From Alphaproteobacteria bacterium (GTDB taxonomy: Bacteria > Pseudomonadota > Alphaproteobacteria > Rs-D84), in the NCBI GenBank assembly GCA_017629245.1, contig JAGBXO010000002.1:117846-181845 (forward strand): a DNA stretch of 64,000 nucleotides. The letters are read 5' to 3'. The notes beneath the pieces are model-generated. The model worked only from the letters and a program-made list of their open reading frames with translations, was not told the origin of the DNA and made no database searches. This document shows, one piece after another, positions 36,086 to 44,631 of this stretch. The position numbers and the translations under genes were made by a program. Within the stretch, counting starts at the first letter, position 1. Each line of letters begins with the position of its first letter.

Positions 36086-38573
36086 AAATATTTTCTGTGC
36101 GACAAATCCGGCGCGCATATCTGATGCGTTGTGGCGCGTGATGTGTGATTCTGGTGTTGATGTGGCGGATATGCTGATTTTTTTGCCCAGCAGACGTGCG
36201 GTAAGAACAGTTGAAAAAATGATTGCGCAAAAGTCGGGTGGGGTGGCGATATTGCCAACACTGGTTGCGTTGGGCGAAGGGGCGGATGAAGAAGAAGCAC
36301 AAATAGATGCGTCAGATATTATTTCAAATACAGAACGTGTTGTTGTGTTGGCCAAGTTGTTGGCGGCGGATGCAAATGTTGGAAATTTAATAACTGCACT
36401 GCCAATTGCCCAGGATTTAGTGCGTATGCAGGACTATATGGAAAACGAAGGTGTTGATGCATCTGATGTAGATTGGGGGGCATTGGTTGATGAAAAATAT
36501 GCAACGCATTTTCAGGCAAAAGCAAAAATTTTGGGGATTTTATCAAGCTTTATGCCAATGTATGCCGCGGGGCGTGTGACATCAACAGCGGCACGAAATC
36601 GTGATATTCGGGCGTGGAAAAATATTCTGGATAAATATCGGTTGGTTATTGTTTGTGCATCAACCGCCAGTGTGCCTGCAACCGCAGATTTAATGGAGCA
36701 TATTGCAAATTTGCCACATGGGCGAATTATTTTGTCGGGAAAAATTGATGGGCGTGTGGCGGACTTTGAATTAAATACAAATCCATATAATTCTGAATAT
36801 AAATTCTTGTCGCGTTTGGGGATGTGTGCATCAGATGTTATCCCGATTGATGTTGGGGACAGTGCGATTGACTTTATGAATTGGGCGTTTGGTAATGATT
36901 GTGGCGTACGGGATGTTAGCAAGGATTTATCACATTGCAATTTGGTTGAAGTCCCCCGTGAAGCGGTCGAAGCAGAGGTTGTTGCACAAATTGCACAAAA
37001 AAGCGTGGCAGAAAAAAAATCTGTTCTGGTTATAACGCCAGATGCGGCCGGAAATCAACGAATCGCAAATGCATTGAGTGCGCGCGGAATTGTTGCGGAT
37101 TTTTCAGGTGGTGTGTCAGGCGCAATGACAAATGTGGGGCGTGCAATATTAAATTTATTAGATTCGTGGATAGAAAACGGGGACGAATCTTTTGATGTGA
37201 TTTACAAGGATGTGGGATGCAATTTGTTTAACGCGATTGCAAAAATCATAGAAAATAATATGGCAGCCTTTGCGCCACAGTTTGAAATTGATGATGTGGT
37301 ATCTGTGCAAATATGGACGGCAATCAAAGATGTGTCAGATGCACTGAATGTGGCGGGTGTGCAACTGGATTTACAAACTGCGCGCGCATTTGTTGCAGAT
37401 GCGATTTCAGGTGTGTCGGTGCGTGGCGCGATGAATGATGTGGCCGATGTTGTTGTGTTGGGTACGATTGAATCGCGTATGCAGACCGCAGATGTTGTTA
37501 TATTGACCGGATTGAACGAAGGAATGTTTCCGGCACGCGGATATGAAAACGCCTGGTTGCCAAGGCGGGTCGCAGAAGAAATTGGATTGCCATCACCGGA
37601 TAGAAAGGTGTCTTTGCAGGCGTTGGATTTTATGAATTTATCATGTGGTGGTCAGGTTTATTGGTTGCGGTCAACGCAATCGGGTGGGGTTCAGACGACA
37701 GAATCGCGATTCTTGTCAAGGGTGATTGCGCGTGGTGGTGTCTTTAACAATAAAACAGATATTTTGGAAGAAGTTTTGGCGCGTGATAAAGTTGTACGCC
37801 ACAGTTTGGATTATTCTGTGCCAACGCCACCAAATGATTGGAGTGATGTTTATGTGACGGAACTGGAACTGTTGATTCATAATCCGTATGCGTTCTATGT
37901 GCGGCATATTTTGAAACTGCGTGTGTTGGATGATTATTGGGTTGGTCCAGACGCGCGTGATTTTGGAAATTTGGTGCATGATGTGGTGGAACATGCGACG
38001 GATTTGCGACCAGATGTGCTGGTTGCGCAAATGGATATGCGTGCATTAGAAAAGTTGGGACGGGGCAGTGTGCTGTTTCATTTCTGGCATAAACGCTTTG
38101 TAGAAATTGCGCCGGTGATTGCAAATGAATTGTCGTCTGTGCCACGCGCATGGGCGGAAATTGGTGGCGCCGTTAAAATCGCGGGGCGCAATGTTCGGGC
38201 ACGCGCAGACAGAATCTGGGATGGTGGTGTGTTGGATATCAAGACGGGGGCGGCACCAACAAAATCGCAATTGACCCAGGGGAATATGCCGCAGTTGCCA
38301 TTGGAAGCGTATATCTTGCAATCGGGTGGATTTCCAATTCAGACAACGCAAAATTCCCGGACGCCGATTATGCGATTTTTACAACTGCGCAATAATGATG
38401 CGCGTGTAATTGAATATGATGTGGATACAACCCGTGAAATGATGCGTGCCGCCGTTGATAAAGTGACAGAATTATTCGATATTTATTCTGCAGGTGGGGC
38501 GGGGTATGAGTATCGCGAGACCGGTGACCAGAAATATAAGATATATGATGATTTGGCGCGTGTCAGAGATTAA
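36072..38573 (+). CDS. addB: Double-strand-break repair protein AddB (alphaproteobacterial type)
   Basis: AddB is the nuclease/helicase-like partner of AddA in resection at DNA double-strand breaks. The 833-residue protein has an inactive-helicase N-terminal half (DMLIFLPSRRAVRTVEKMI) and a C-terminal PD-(D/E)XK nuclease with FGNLVHDVVEH, LDIKTG and QLPLEAYIL. It starts with TTG at 36072, supported by AAAGGA six bases upstream and by homology-like sequence from the first residues. It is somewhat shorter than the roughly 1000 residues common for alphaproteobacterial AddB. addA does not follow; the next gene is on the other strand. Confidence 0.87.
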   Translation: MALNKNIFCATNPARISDALWRVMCDSGVDVADMLIFLPSRRAVRTVEKMIAQKSGGVAILPTLVALGEGADEEEAQIDASDIISNTERVVVLAKLLAADANVGNLITALPIAQDLVRMQDYMENEGVDASDVDWGALVDEKYATHFQAKAKILGILSSFMPMYAAGRVTSTAARNRDIRAWKNILDKYRLVIVCASTASVPATADLMEHIANLPHGRIILSGKIDGRVADFELNTNPYNSEYKFLSRLGMCASDVIPIDVGDSAIDFMNWAFGNDCGVRDVSKDLSHCNLVEVPREAVEAEVVAQIAQKSVAEKKSVLVITPDAAGNQRIANALSARGIVADFSGGVSGAMTNVGRAILNLLDSWIENGDESFDVIYKDVGCNLFNAIAKIIENNMAAFAPQFEIDDVVSVQIWTAIKDVSDALNVAGVQLDLQTARAFVADAISGVSVRGAMNDVADVVVLGTIESRMQTADVVILTGLNEGMFPARGYENAWLPRRVAEEIGLPSPDRKVSLQALDFMNLSCGGQVYWLRSTQSGGVQTTESRFLSRVIARGGVFNNKTDILEEVLARDKVVRHSLDYSVPTPPNDWSDVYVTELELLIHNPYAFYVRHILKLRVLDDYWVGPDARDFGNLVHDVVEHATDLRPDVLVAQMDMRALEKLGRGSVLFHFWHKRFVEIAPVIANELSSVPRAWAEIGGAVKIAGRNVRARADRIWDGGVLDIKTGAAPTKSQLTQGNMPQLPLEAYILQSGGFPIQTTQNSRTPIMRFLQLRNNDARVIEYDVDTTREMMRAAVDKVTELFDIYSAGGAGYEYRETGDQKYKIYDDLARVRD

Positions 38574-38680
38574 ATGTTAATCGGTTCGCGGTGTTGTGAT
38601 TTGAACAACCTTATGTATCGTCTGTACACTGCGGTTGTTCAAATCACAACAGTCGGCATAATAGTTCAAATAATTATTAA
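38574..38680. repeat. Variable-arm palindromic element 5 (cassette without frame)
   Basis: A perfect 17-bp stem (38593-38609 with 38634-38650) encloses a diverged 24-nt core (38610-38633, TTATGTATCGTCTGTACACT-like). The usual outer arms and ATCT repeats are not recognisable. It lies between the convergent addB and exonuclease genes. Confidence 0.8.
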
Positions 38681-38685
38681 GTGCG

Positions 38686-39456
38686 TTATTTTAATTCCAG
38701 CATTAATCCACAATGGTCGGTGGGTTTTTGGTGCAGGCGTGGTTCAAGGTCTATTTCACAATTTTTTATCATTTGCGCGGCGGTTTTGTTGCACAGGAAA
38801 TAATCTAATCGCAACCCTTGTTTATTGCCAACAGTATCACGGCCACGATATCCATACCATGTGTAATCAATTTCATCAGGGTGCAGGGTGCGCCATGCAT
38901 CAACCCAACCTGTGTTCAGCCATTCGTTCATAATCGCGCGCGCCGCCGGGGCAGAAATTGCAATGCCTTCGTAATTTTTTGGTTTCCAGATGTCGCGGTC
39001 TTCGATTGCAACATTAAAGTCGCCTGCGATAATTACAGGTTCAGGTGAGTCTAGGTATTGCGCGATATAGTCTGTAAATGCGCGCATCCATTCCAATTTA
39101 TATGGGAACTTTGGTGATTGGACCGTGTCACCATTTGGCATGTATGTGTTAATCAGGCGCACACGACCGTCAACAACGCATTCCAAAAATCGTGCGTTGG
39201 GGTCTGCGTAATTTGGCATACCCATTGTGACATCTTCAATAGAATATTTAGAAAATGTTGCAACGCCATTCCATGATTTTTGTCCGAAAACCTTGATATT
39301 ATATCCAAATTCATCAAACAGCATGTGTGGAAAATTTGCGGTTTCAACTTTTAATTCTTGGACCATTATTGTGTCGTATTCGCCACTGCGCAATATGTCT
39401 ATAAAACTTTCTGCATGGGCACGAATTGAATTGATGTTAAGTGTTAAAATTTTCAT
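38686..39456 (-). CDS. xthA: Exonuclease III-type AP endonuclease
   Basis: This is an AP endonuclease of the exonuclease III family acting in base-excision repair. The 256-residue protein has the metal Glu (VQELKVE), NTYMPNG, GDFNVAIEDRD, the DYTWYGYRG loop and the terminal RLDYFLC...DHCGL motif. The start at 39456 follows AAAGGA; an earlier in-frame start overlaps the promoter of the divergent gene. It shares the genome with ung and the HhH-GPD protein, giving a full short base-excision pathway. Confidence 0.93.
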   Translation of the reverse strand: MKILTLNINSIRAHAESFIDILRSGEYDTIMVQELKVETANFPHMLFDEFGYNIKVFGQKSWNGVATFSKYSIEDVTMGMPNYADPNARFLECVVDGRVRLINTYMPNGDTVQSPKFPYKLEWMRAFTDYIAQYLDSPEPVIIAGDFNVAIEDRDIWKPKNYEGIAISAPAARAIMNEWLNTGWVDAWRTLHPDEIDYTWYGYRGRDTVGNKQGLRLDYFLCNKTAAQMIKNCEIDLEPRLHQKPTDHCGLMLELK

Positions 39457-39458
39457 GT

Positions 39459-39486
39459 TTGCATTCCTTTGATTCCTGAGTATAAT
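39459..39486 (+). promoter_or_regulatory. Promoter of the acyl-CoA synthetase-like gene
   Basis: TTGCAT (39459-39464) and TATAAT (39481-39486) have a 16-bp spacer, with the start near 39493 and an AAGGAA ribosome site before the ATG. Confidence 0.68.
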
Positions 39487-39526
39487 ATTCTTTGTCCAAT
39501 ATAAAAACAATAAGGAATTTTTTAAT

Positions 39527-41107
39527 ATGAATATGTATCAGTTACTGGAACGCACTGCGCAGACATATCCGGATAATTTGTATCTGGTGCGCGAAGGTGT
39601 ATCCTATAAGAATTTTATTGATTTGGTAAAGGCACGCGCTGCGTCCATGGACAAGGCGGGTGTTAAAAAAGGTGATGTTGTTGGTATCTTATCCCACAAT
39701 ATTCCAGAATTTCCAATTACATTGTTTGCGATATGGTATCTGGGTGGGACGGTGTTATTGTTGGATACAAATTTGACACCGTTTGAATATGACAATATGG
39801 CGGCAACAACCAATTGTAAATTGGTTTGTGCAGAAAAATCTTTTGTTTACAAAACAGATAGATTTAATTTCTATGATATTACTAAAAAAGATGGCAAGGT
39901 TGATCCGGATTTAATGCCGGCAGCTACAGAATCACTGGATGTGGCGACAATGTCGTTTACATCGGGTTCAACCGGTACGCCAAAGGTTGTGCCATTGACA
40001 CACTTTAATTTGGTTGAATGTGCAAATTCACTGGAAGATATGGCGGAATGGATTCACCCGGCGGATTATCTGTATGGTTTCTTGCCAATGTACCATGTGT
40101 TTGGTTTTGCGGTTGAAATCTTAGCCACATTGCATTTTGGTGCCGGTGTGTTATTGCAGCCAACCGTTAATCCAAAAGAAATTATGGCAGACTTTAAAAA
40201 GTTCAGCCCACAGATTATTCCTGCGGTTCCACGCTTGTGGGAAGTGTTCCGCAATAAAATCATTGATAATGTCAAGGCACAAAAGAAATGGTGGTTGGTA
40301 TCATTTATCTTAAAGTATGGTAAGACTTTACAGAAAATTGGTATGGGTGCATTAGTGCGCAAGGTGCAAAAGCCAATCTTGGATGTGTTTGGCGGGCGTG
40401 CGCGTCTGTTGATTGCAGGTGGTGCCGCAACCAAGCCAGAGGTTGAAACATTCTATGAACGTTTGGGACTGACATTCATCCAAGGTTATGGTTTGACAGA
40501 AACGGTTGGGCCAATCTGTATTTCAAAACCAACCAAGAAACGTTTCCCGTTTGCCTTTGGTGGGCCAACATCAAATAACGAATGTGAAATTCGTGATAAA
40601 AACGAAGATGGTGTTGGGGTATTGTGGCTGCGTGGTCACCAGGTGTTTGGTGGTTATTTGAATAACGAAGCCGCAAATGCAGAAATCTTTGATGAACGTG
40701 GATTCTTTAATACAGGGGACATGGTATCAATGGACAAAAATGGTGAATTGCATTTTGCAGGTCGCAAAAAGCAGGTTATCGTTTTGGATAGTGGTAAAAA
40801 TGTTTACCCAGATGAATTAGAAGGTATGTTCATAACTATCCCAGGTGTAAAAAATGTTGCTGTCTTTGAGCATAAGGTTAAAGATAAAACTGTCACATAC
40901 GGTGTATTTAGCGTAGAAGATGGTATGACATTGGAAAAACTGGGGGCGGAAATTGCTGCGGCAAATAAAAAAGTTGCCAGTTATAAATGGGTGACTCATT
41001 TTGCAATGACAACCGAGGATTTGCCATTGACCAGTACGCAAAAGGTTAAACACCATGTGGTGCGTCAGAATTTGATTGAGGGTAAGTACCCAGATCGTCA
41101 CGAATAA
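39527..41107 (+). CDS. AMP-forming acyl-CoA synthetase/ligase
   Basis: This is a 526-residue member of the ANL superfamily that activates a carboxylic acid to an acyl-adenylate and usually transfers it to CoA. It has the P-loop TSGSTGTPKVVPLTH, the A5 motif YGLTET, FNTGD, and the C-terminal hinge followed by a terminal STQKVKHHVV Lys region. A long-chain fatty acid is a likely substrate, but acyl-ACP ligation for phospholipid recycling is possible. It is monocistronic with its own promoter, and element 6 starts at its stop codon. Confidence 0.85.
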   Translation: MNMYQLLERTAQTYPDNLYLVREGVSYKNFIDLVKARAASMDKAGVKKGDVVGILSHNIPEFPITLFAIWYLGGTVLLLDTNLTPFEYDNMAATTNCKLVCAEKSFVYKTDRFNFYDITKKDGKVDPDLMPAATESLDVATMSFTSGSTGTPKVVPLTHFNLVECANSLEDMAEWIHPADYLYGFLPMYHVFGFAVEILATLHFGAGVLLQPTVNPKEIMADFKKFSPQIIPAVPRLWEVFRNKIIDNVKAQKKWWLVSFILKYGKTLQKIGMGALVRKVQKPILDVFGGRARLLIAGGAATKPEVETFYERLGLTFIQGYGLTETVGPICISKPTKKRFPFAFGGPTSNNECEIRDKNEDGVGVLWLRGHQVFGGYLNNEAANAEIFDERGFFNTGDMVSMDKNGELHFAGRKKQVIVLDSGKNVYPDELEGMFITIPGVKNVAVFEHKVKDKTVTYGVFSVEDGMTLEKLGAEIAAANKKVASYKWVTHFAMTTEDLPLTSTQKVKHHVVRQNLIEGKYPDRHE

Positions 41108-41212
41108 AAATTAAAGATAATAATTCATCTAAAAACAAATCGGGAATCTCATGTAGCGTTTGTACACTACGATTCCCGATTTGCTTTTATCTAAATCATT
41201 CTATTTAATTTT
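41107..41212. repeat. Variable-arm palindromic element 6
   Basis: The frame is the second subtype, as in element 2. ATCT repeats are at 41127-41130 and 41189-41192, the left arm at 41131-41147, the core at 41148-41171 and the right arm at 41172-41188. The arms pair over 17 bases with one A-C mismatch. The frame begins at the last base of the upstream stop codon. Confidence 0.86.
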
Positions 41213-41233
41213 TTCTCATTATTATGGGGATTT

Positions 41234-42535
41234 TTATTTGCCTAGGCACAGTTGGCCGAATGTTTTATCTAGTACCTCGTTTGCGGTGATTGTGCCTAAA
41301 ATTTTGCCAATTGAATCAGATGCGCGGCGTGTGTGTTCAGCAAATATGTCATAGTTTTCGCCTGCGTGCAGGGCGCATGATAAATCATCGCGTGCAGATT
41401 CCAGTAATGATTTTGTGCGCGCGTTCAGTGTTAATTTATCTTCGGTGCCATCCATAATTTTATGTATCTTTTCGCGCAATGTGTCGGTCAGTGTTTTCAT
41501 GCCGTCGCCTGTTTTAGTGGATGTATAAATTACATTTTTTATATCATGTGTGTCGGTTGTGTCTGATTTATTTATAACAATAATTTCATTGTTGTGTAAA
41601 TCGTTGAGTGTCACGGATTCTGGCGTATAGACATGAATTATAATGTCTGCGTTTTGGATTTCTGATTTGGTGCGTTCAATCCCGATTGATTCAATTTCAT
41701 CGTTTGTTTCGCGAATGCCCGCCGTGTCAGACAGGTTCACTAAAAATCCATCAATATCCAGGTTGATTGACACAACATCGCGTGTTGTGCCGGCAATGTC
41801 AGACACAATTGCACGATTTGATCCCGCCAGATAATTAAATATTGATGATTTACCAACATTTGTTTCGCCAACCAGTGCGATATTTATTCCACCGCGAATT
41901 GCACGTGATGTCTGATAATTATTCAATGCGGTATCAATTTCTTTATACAGCTTTTCTGTCCGCGCGTGAATTGTTTCACCAATGTTTTGTGGCAGGTCGT
42001 CTGCGTTATAGTCCAGAATTGCTGCTGCATACGCCGATATTTCAACCATTTGTTCACGCCATGTGTTGTAAATATGACTGTCGTGCCCCAACATAGAACG
42101 CAGGGCATGTTTGCGCTGAACATCTGTTTGTGCATCCAGCAATGCCGCCAGGCCATCAACATCCGCCAAATCCATTTTGTTGTTATAAAATGCGCGTCGT
42201 GAAAATTCGCCGGGCGTCGCCATGCGCATGCCCAATGTTTTCAGGTATTCAAACACTGCGTTTATTGTTGCAGGCGCGCCGTGTGTGTGTAATTCAATAA
42301 CATCTGTGCCGGTGAAAGAATAGGGCGCAGGAAAATATATCGCCAAACATTGGTCGATCAGTTCGCCCATGCCATCGGTCAGATTAACAAAGTATGCATA
42401 GCGATTTTTTATTTCTGATTTTTTAATTAATGTCTTGAATACATCGGTCAGTCGGTCGCCAGATATACGAATTACTGCAACACCGGATTTACCGTGACCA
42501 GATGATAATGCAAAAATTGTGTCGTTATTATTCAT
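41234..42535 (-). CDS. mnmE: tRNA uridine-5-carboxymethylaminomethyl modification GTPase MnmE
   Basis: MnmE, with MnmG, modifies U34 of tRNAs read at the wobble position. The 433-residue protein has the N-terminal formyl-THF-binding domain (ALSSGHGKSGVAVIRISG), the G domain inserted in a helical domain (G1 GETNVGKSS, G3 DTAG, G4 NKSD) and the C-terminal CLGK motif with the catalytic cysteine. It follows ruvA by six bases on the minus strand. mnmG is not in the window. Confidence 0.95.
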   Translation of the reverse strand: MNNNDTIFALSSGHGKSGVAVIRISGDRLTDVFKTLIKKSEIKNRYAYFVNLTDGMGELIDQCLAIYFPAPYSFTGTDVIELHTHGAPATINAVFEYLKTLGMRMATPGEFSRRAFYNNKMDLADVDGLAALLDAQTDVQRKHALRSMLGHDSHIYNTWREQMVEISAYAAAILDYNADDLPQNIGETIHARTEKLYKEIDTALNNYQTSRAIRGGINIALVGETNVGKSSIFNYLAGSNRAIVSDIAGTTRDVVSINLDIDGFLVNLSDTAGIRETNDEIESIGIERTKSEIQNADIIIHVYTPESVTLNDLHNNEIIVINKSDTTDTHDIKNVIYTSTKTGDGMKTLTDTLREKIHKIMDGTEDKLTLNARTKSLLESARDDLSCALHAGENYDIFAEHTRRASDSIGKILGTITANEVLDKTFGQLCLGK

Positions 42536-42541
42536 GTTATA

Positions 42542-43135
42542 TCATTTCCCCTTGCTGATTTCTTTTAATGCCAGTGGGACCAGTTTTGATACATCTGCGG
42601 TTGGATTTTGATTTACCAGGTGTTGGGCCATTTCAATTATATCAAGACGGCGATAGCCCAGTGCCTCTAATGCCATCAGCAAATCGGGCAGGGCAGATGA
42701 TGCGGATGTGCCTGTGCCGGCATCCGGTGCAAATAATGTTGCAGATGCGCCACCGATTTTGTTTTTCAATTCAACAATGATTTTTTCGGCCATCTTTTTA
42801 CCAACGCCGGGGGCGGTGGCGATTGTTTTTGCGTCGTTTGTGGCAATCGCAGACATTAATGTATCAGAATTAATTGTCCCCAGTATTGCCAACGCAACCT
42901 TTGGTCCTACGCCAGATACAGTTGTCAGCATGTTAAACAGGTTTTGACCGTTCAGGGTTGTAAAACCAAACAAGCGAATGGAATCTTCGCGTAAAACTGT
43001 TTCAATCCACAGTTCCACCGTTGATTTATGGGTCAGGTATTCGGCGGTGTGTACTTTGTACCCAACGCCGTTTGTTAATAAAATGATAAAACCATCGCCG
43101 ATATAGTCAACAATGCCTTGCAATTTTCCAATCAT
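42542..43135 (-). CDS. ruvA: Holliday junction branch-migration protein RuvA
   Basis: RuvA binds four-way junctions as a tetramer and loads RuvB. The 197-residue protein has the N-terminal OB fold (MIGKLQGIVDYIG), two helix-hairpin-helix motifs (LTTVSGVGPKVAL, ATAPGVGKKMAEKII) and the C-terminal RuvB-contact domain. It is first in a unit with mnmE. ruvC lies elsewhere (46042) and ruvB is not in the window, so the usual ruvCAB cluster is dispersed. Confidence 0.95.
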   Translation of the reverse strand: MIGKLQGIVDYIGDGFIILLTNGVGYKVHTAEYLTHKSTVELWIETVLREDSIRLFGFTTLNGQNLFNMLTTVSGVGPKVALAILGTINSDTLMSAIATNDAKTIATAPGVGKKMAEKIIVELKNKIGGASATLFAPDAGTGTSASSALPDLLMALEALGYRRLDIIEMAQHLVNQNPTADVSKLVPLALKEISKGK

Positions 43136-43185
43136 TTGTTATCCTTTTGGGGTAATTTTAATCTAAATAAATAAAAAGGTCAAAT

Positions 43186-43902
43186 ATGAGTGGACACAGT
43201 AAATGGCATAATATTCAGCATAAAAAGGGCGCAGCTGACGCAGCACGCAGTGGTTTGTTTACAAAACTGGCGCGTGAAATTACTATGGCGGCAAAGTTGG
43301 GCGATAAAAACCCAGACAACAATCCACGTCTGCGTTTGGCAATTCTGACCGCACGCAAGAATTCTATGCCAAACGATAATATTAAACGCGCAATTGAAAA
43401 GGCGTCAGGTGCAAATACAGAAAGTTATGAAGCCGTGCGCTATGAAGGTTATGGTCCGGGTGCGGTGCCTGTTATTGTAGAGGCGTTGACCGATAATCCA
43501 CGCCGTACAGTGCCAGAAATTCGCAATATTTTTGGTAAAAATGGCGGTAATATGGGCGAAGAAGGCTCTGTTGTATTTATGTTTACACGTGCGGGACAAA
43601 TTATGTACCCGGCGTCAATCGGCAAAACCGAAGATGAAATGATGGAAATTATTATGGAGGCCGATGTTGATAATATGGAGGCATCCGAAGAGGGCTTTAT
43701 CATCACAACAAAACCAGAAGATTTTATCAATGTTCAAAAATTCTTGGCAGATAAACTGGGTGAACCAGAACAGGCTGAATTGACATGGTTGCCAAACATG
43801 CCAATGGATCTGGACGACGAAGCCTATGCCAAATTGGAAAAATTGGTTGATGCGCTGGATGCGAATGATGATGTGCAGAAGGTATTCACCGCCGCAGAAT
43901 AA
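43186..43902 (+). CDS. yebC: YebC/PmpR family protein
   Basis: This is a 238-residue protein beginning MSGHSKWHNIQHKKGAADA, the signature of the YebC/TACO1 family, with the acidic clamp domains in the normal order. YebC proteins act as transcriptional regulators or, as more recently described, as ribosome-associated factors that relieve stalling at proline stretches. Element 7 overlaps its stop codon. Confidence 0.95.
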   Translation: MSGHSKWHNIQHKKGAADAARSGLFTKLAREITMAAKLGDKNPDNNPRLRLAILTARKNSMPNDNIKRAIEKASGANTESYEAVRYEGYGPGAVPVIVEALTDNPRRTVPEIRNIFGKNGGNMGEEGSVVFMFTRAGQIMYPASIGKTEDEMMEIIMEADVDNMEASEEGFIITTKPEDFINVQKFLADKLGEPEQAELTWLPNMPMDLDDEAYAKLEKLVDALDANDDVQKVFTAAE

Positions 43903-44002
43903 ATAAAATCTAATGGCATATCTATGAACGGTGCCGTCCCCTCATGTAGCGTTTGTATACTACGGGGACGGCACTGTCCATATCTATACCATTATCTTTT
44001 GT
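43901..44002. repeat. Variable-arm palindromic element 7
   Basis: The frame is the first subtype. ATCT repeats are at 43920-43923 and 43982-43985, the left arm at 43924-43940, the core at 43941-43964 and the right arm at 43965-43981. The 17-bp arms pair fully with two wobble-type positions. A CCC...GGGGG tail follows (44008-44025). Confidence 0.86.
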
Positions 44003-44051
44003 TTTTGTCCCAATTGCTGGGGGTATGTGAAATTTTTGCTTTTCTATAAAT

Positions 44052-44077
44052 AAAATCCCCCGATTGGGGGATTTTTT
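44052..44077. terminator. Bidirectional terminator between yebC and secB
   Basis: An AAATCCCCC/GGGGGATTT stem with loop GATT is preceded by A and followed by TTTTTT. Confidence 0.85.
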
Positions 44078-44089
44078 AATAATATCTTA

Positions 44090-44518
44090 CTATTGTGCTT
44101 GTTTTTGTTCGTACAGTTGGGCAAAGTCAACTGGTTGCATCGTGAATGTTGGGAATCCAGATTCACTGGTCAGGCGTGTGACCAAAGAACGCACTGCTGG
44201 GAACAATAATGTTGGAACGTCAATTAATAGTGTGCGTTTTTTGTCTTCTTCGTCAGCAGCTTCTCCGTCCAGTTGAACCAGGCCAGAATATGTTGATTCA
44301 ATTAAGAAGATTGACTTTTCGCCAGCTTCCAACTTTGAGTGTACTTTTGTAATAACGTCAACCATGAACAAATTGTTGTCTGCGCCTTTAATCTGAATGT
44401 CAATATTGATTTCCAGTTTTGCCTGGCCGTTATCGTTCTTGAAAAACAATTCAGGTACATTTGGGCTTTCAAAAGAAATATCTTTTAAGAATTGCGAGAT
44501 AATATTAAATTTTGCCAT
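44090..44518 (-). CDS. secB: Protein-export chaperone SecB
   Basis: SecB keeps preproteins unfolded and delivers them to SecA. The 142-residue protein has the typical start (FNIISQFLKDISFESPNVP), the central VTKVHSKLEAGEKSIFLIESTYSGL stretch in two strands, LLFPAVRSLV, and a FTMQPVDFAQLY end. A GGAG ribosome site precedes the ATG. Its presence fits the large number of secreted and outer-membrane proteins here. Confidence 0.95.
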   Translation of the reverse strand: MAKFNIISQFLKDISFESPNVPELFFKNDNGQAKLEINIDIQIKGADNNLFMVDVITKVHSKLEAGEKSIFLIESTYSGLVQLDGEAADEEDKKRTLLIDVPTLLFPAVRSLVTRLTSESGFPTFTMQPVDFAQLYEQKQAQ

Positions 44519-44631
44519 GGTTTTTTCTCCTTCGGTGTTTGTTGTTTTGTCTTAATGTCTGGACTTGGGTCCGTGTTTTATGTTAATATAGCATTATAAA
44601 AAGTTTTTACAAGTGGGGGGATTGGTAAAAA

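Noticed and set aside
10875..44002. CRISPR array or integron attC array
   Set aside because: The repeats are dispersed between housekeeping genes, not clustered with spacers, and lack attC-type end boxes; no cas or intI gene is present.
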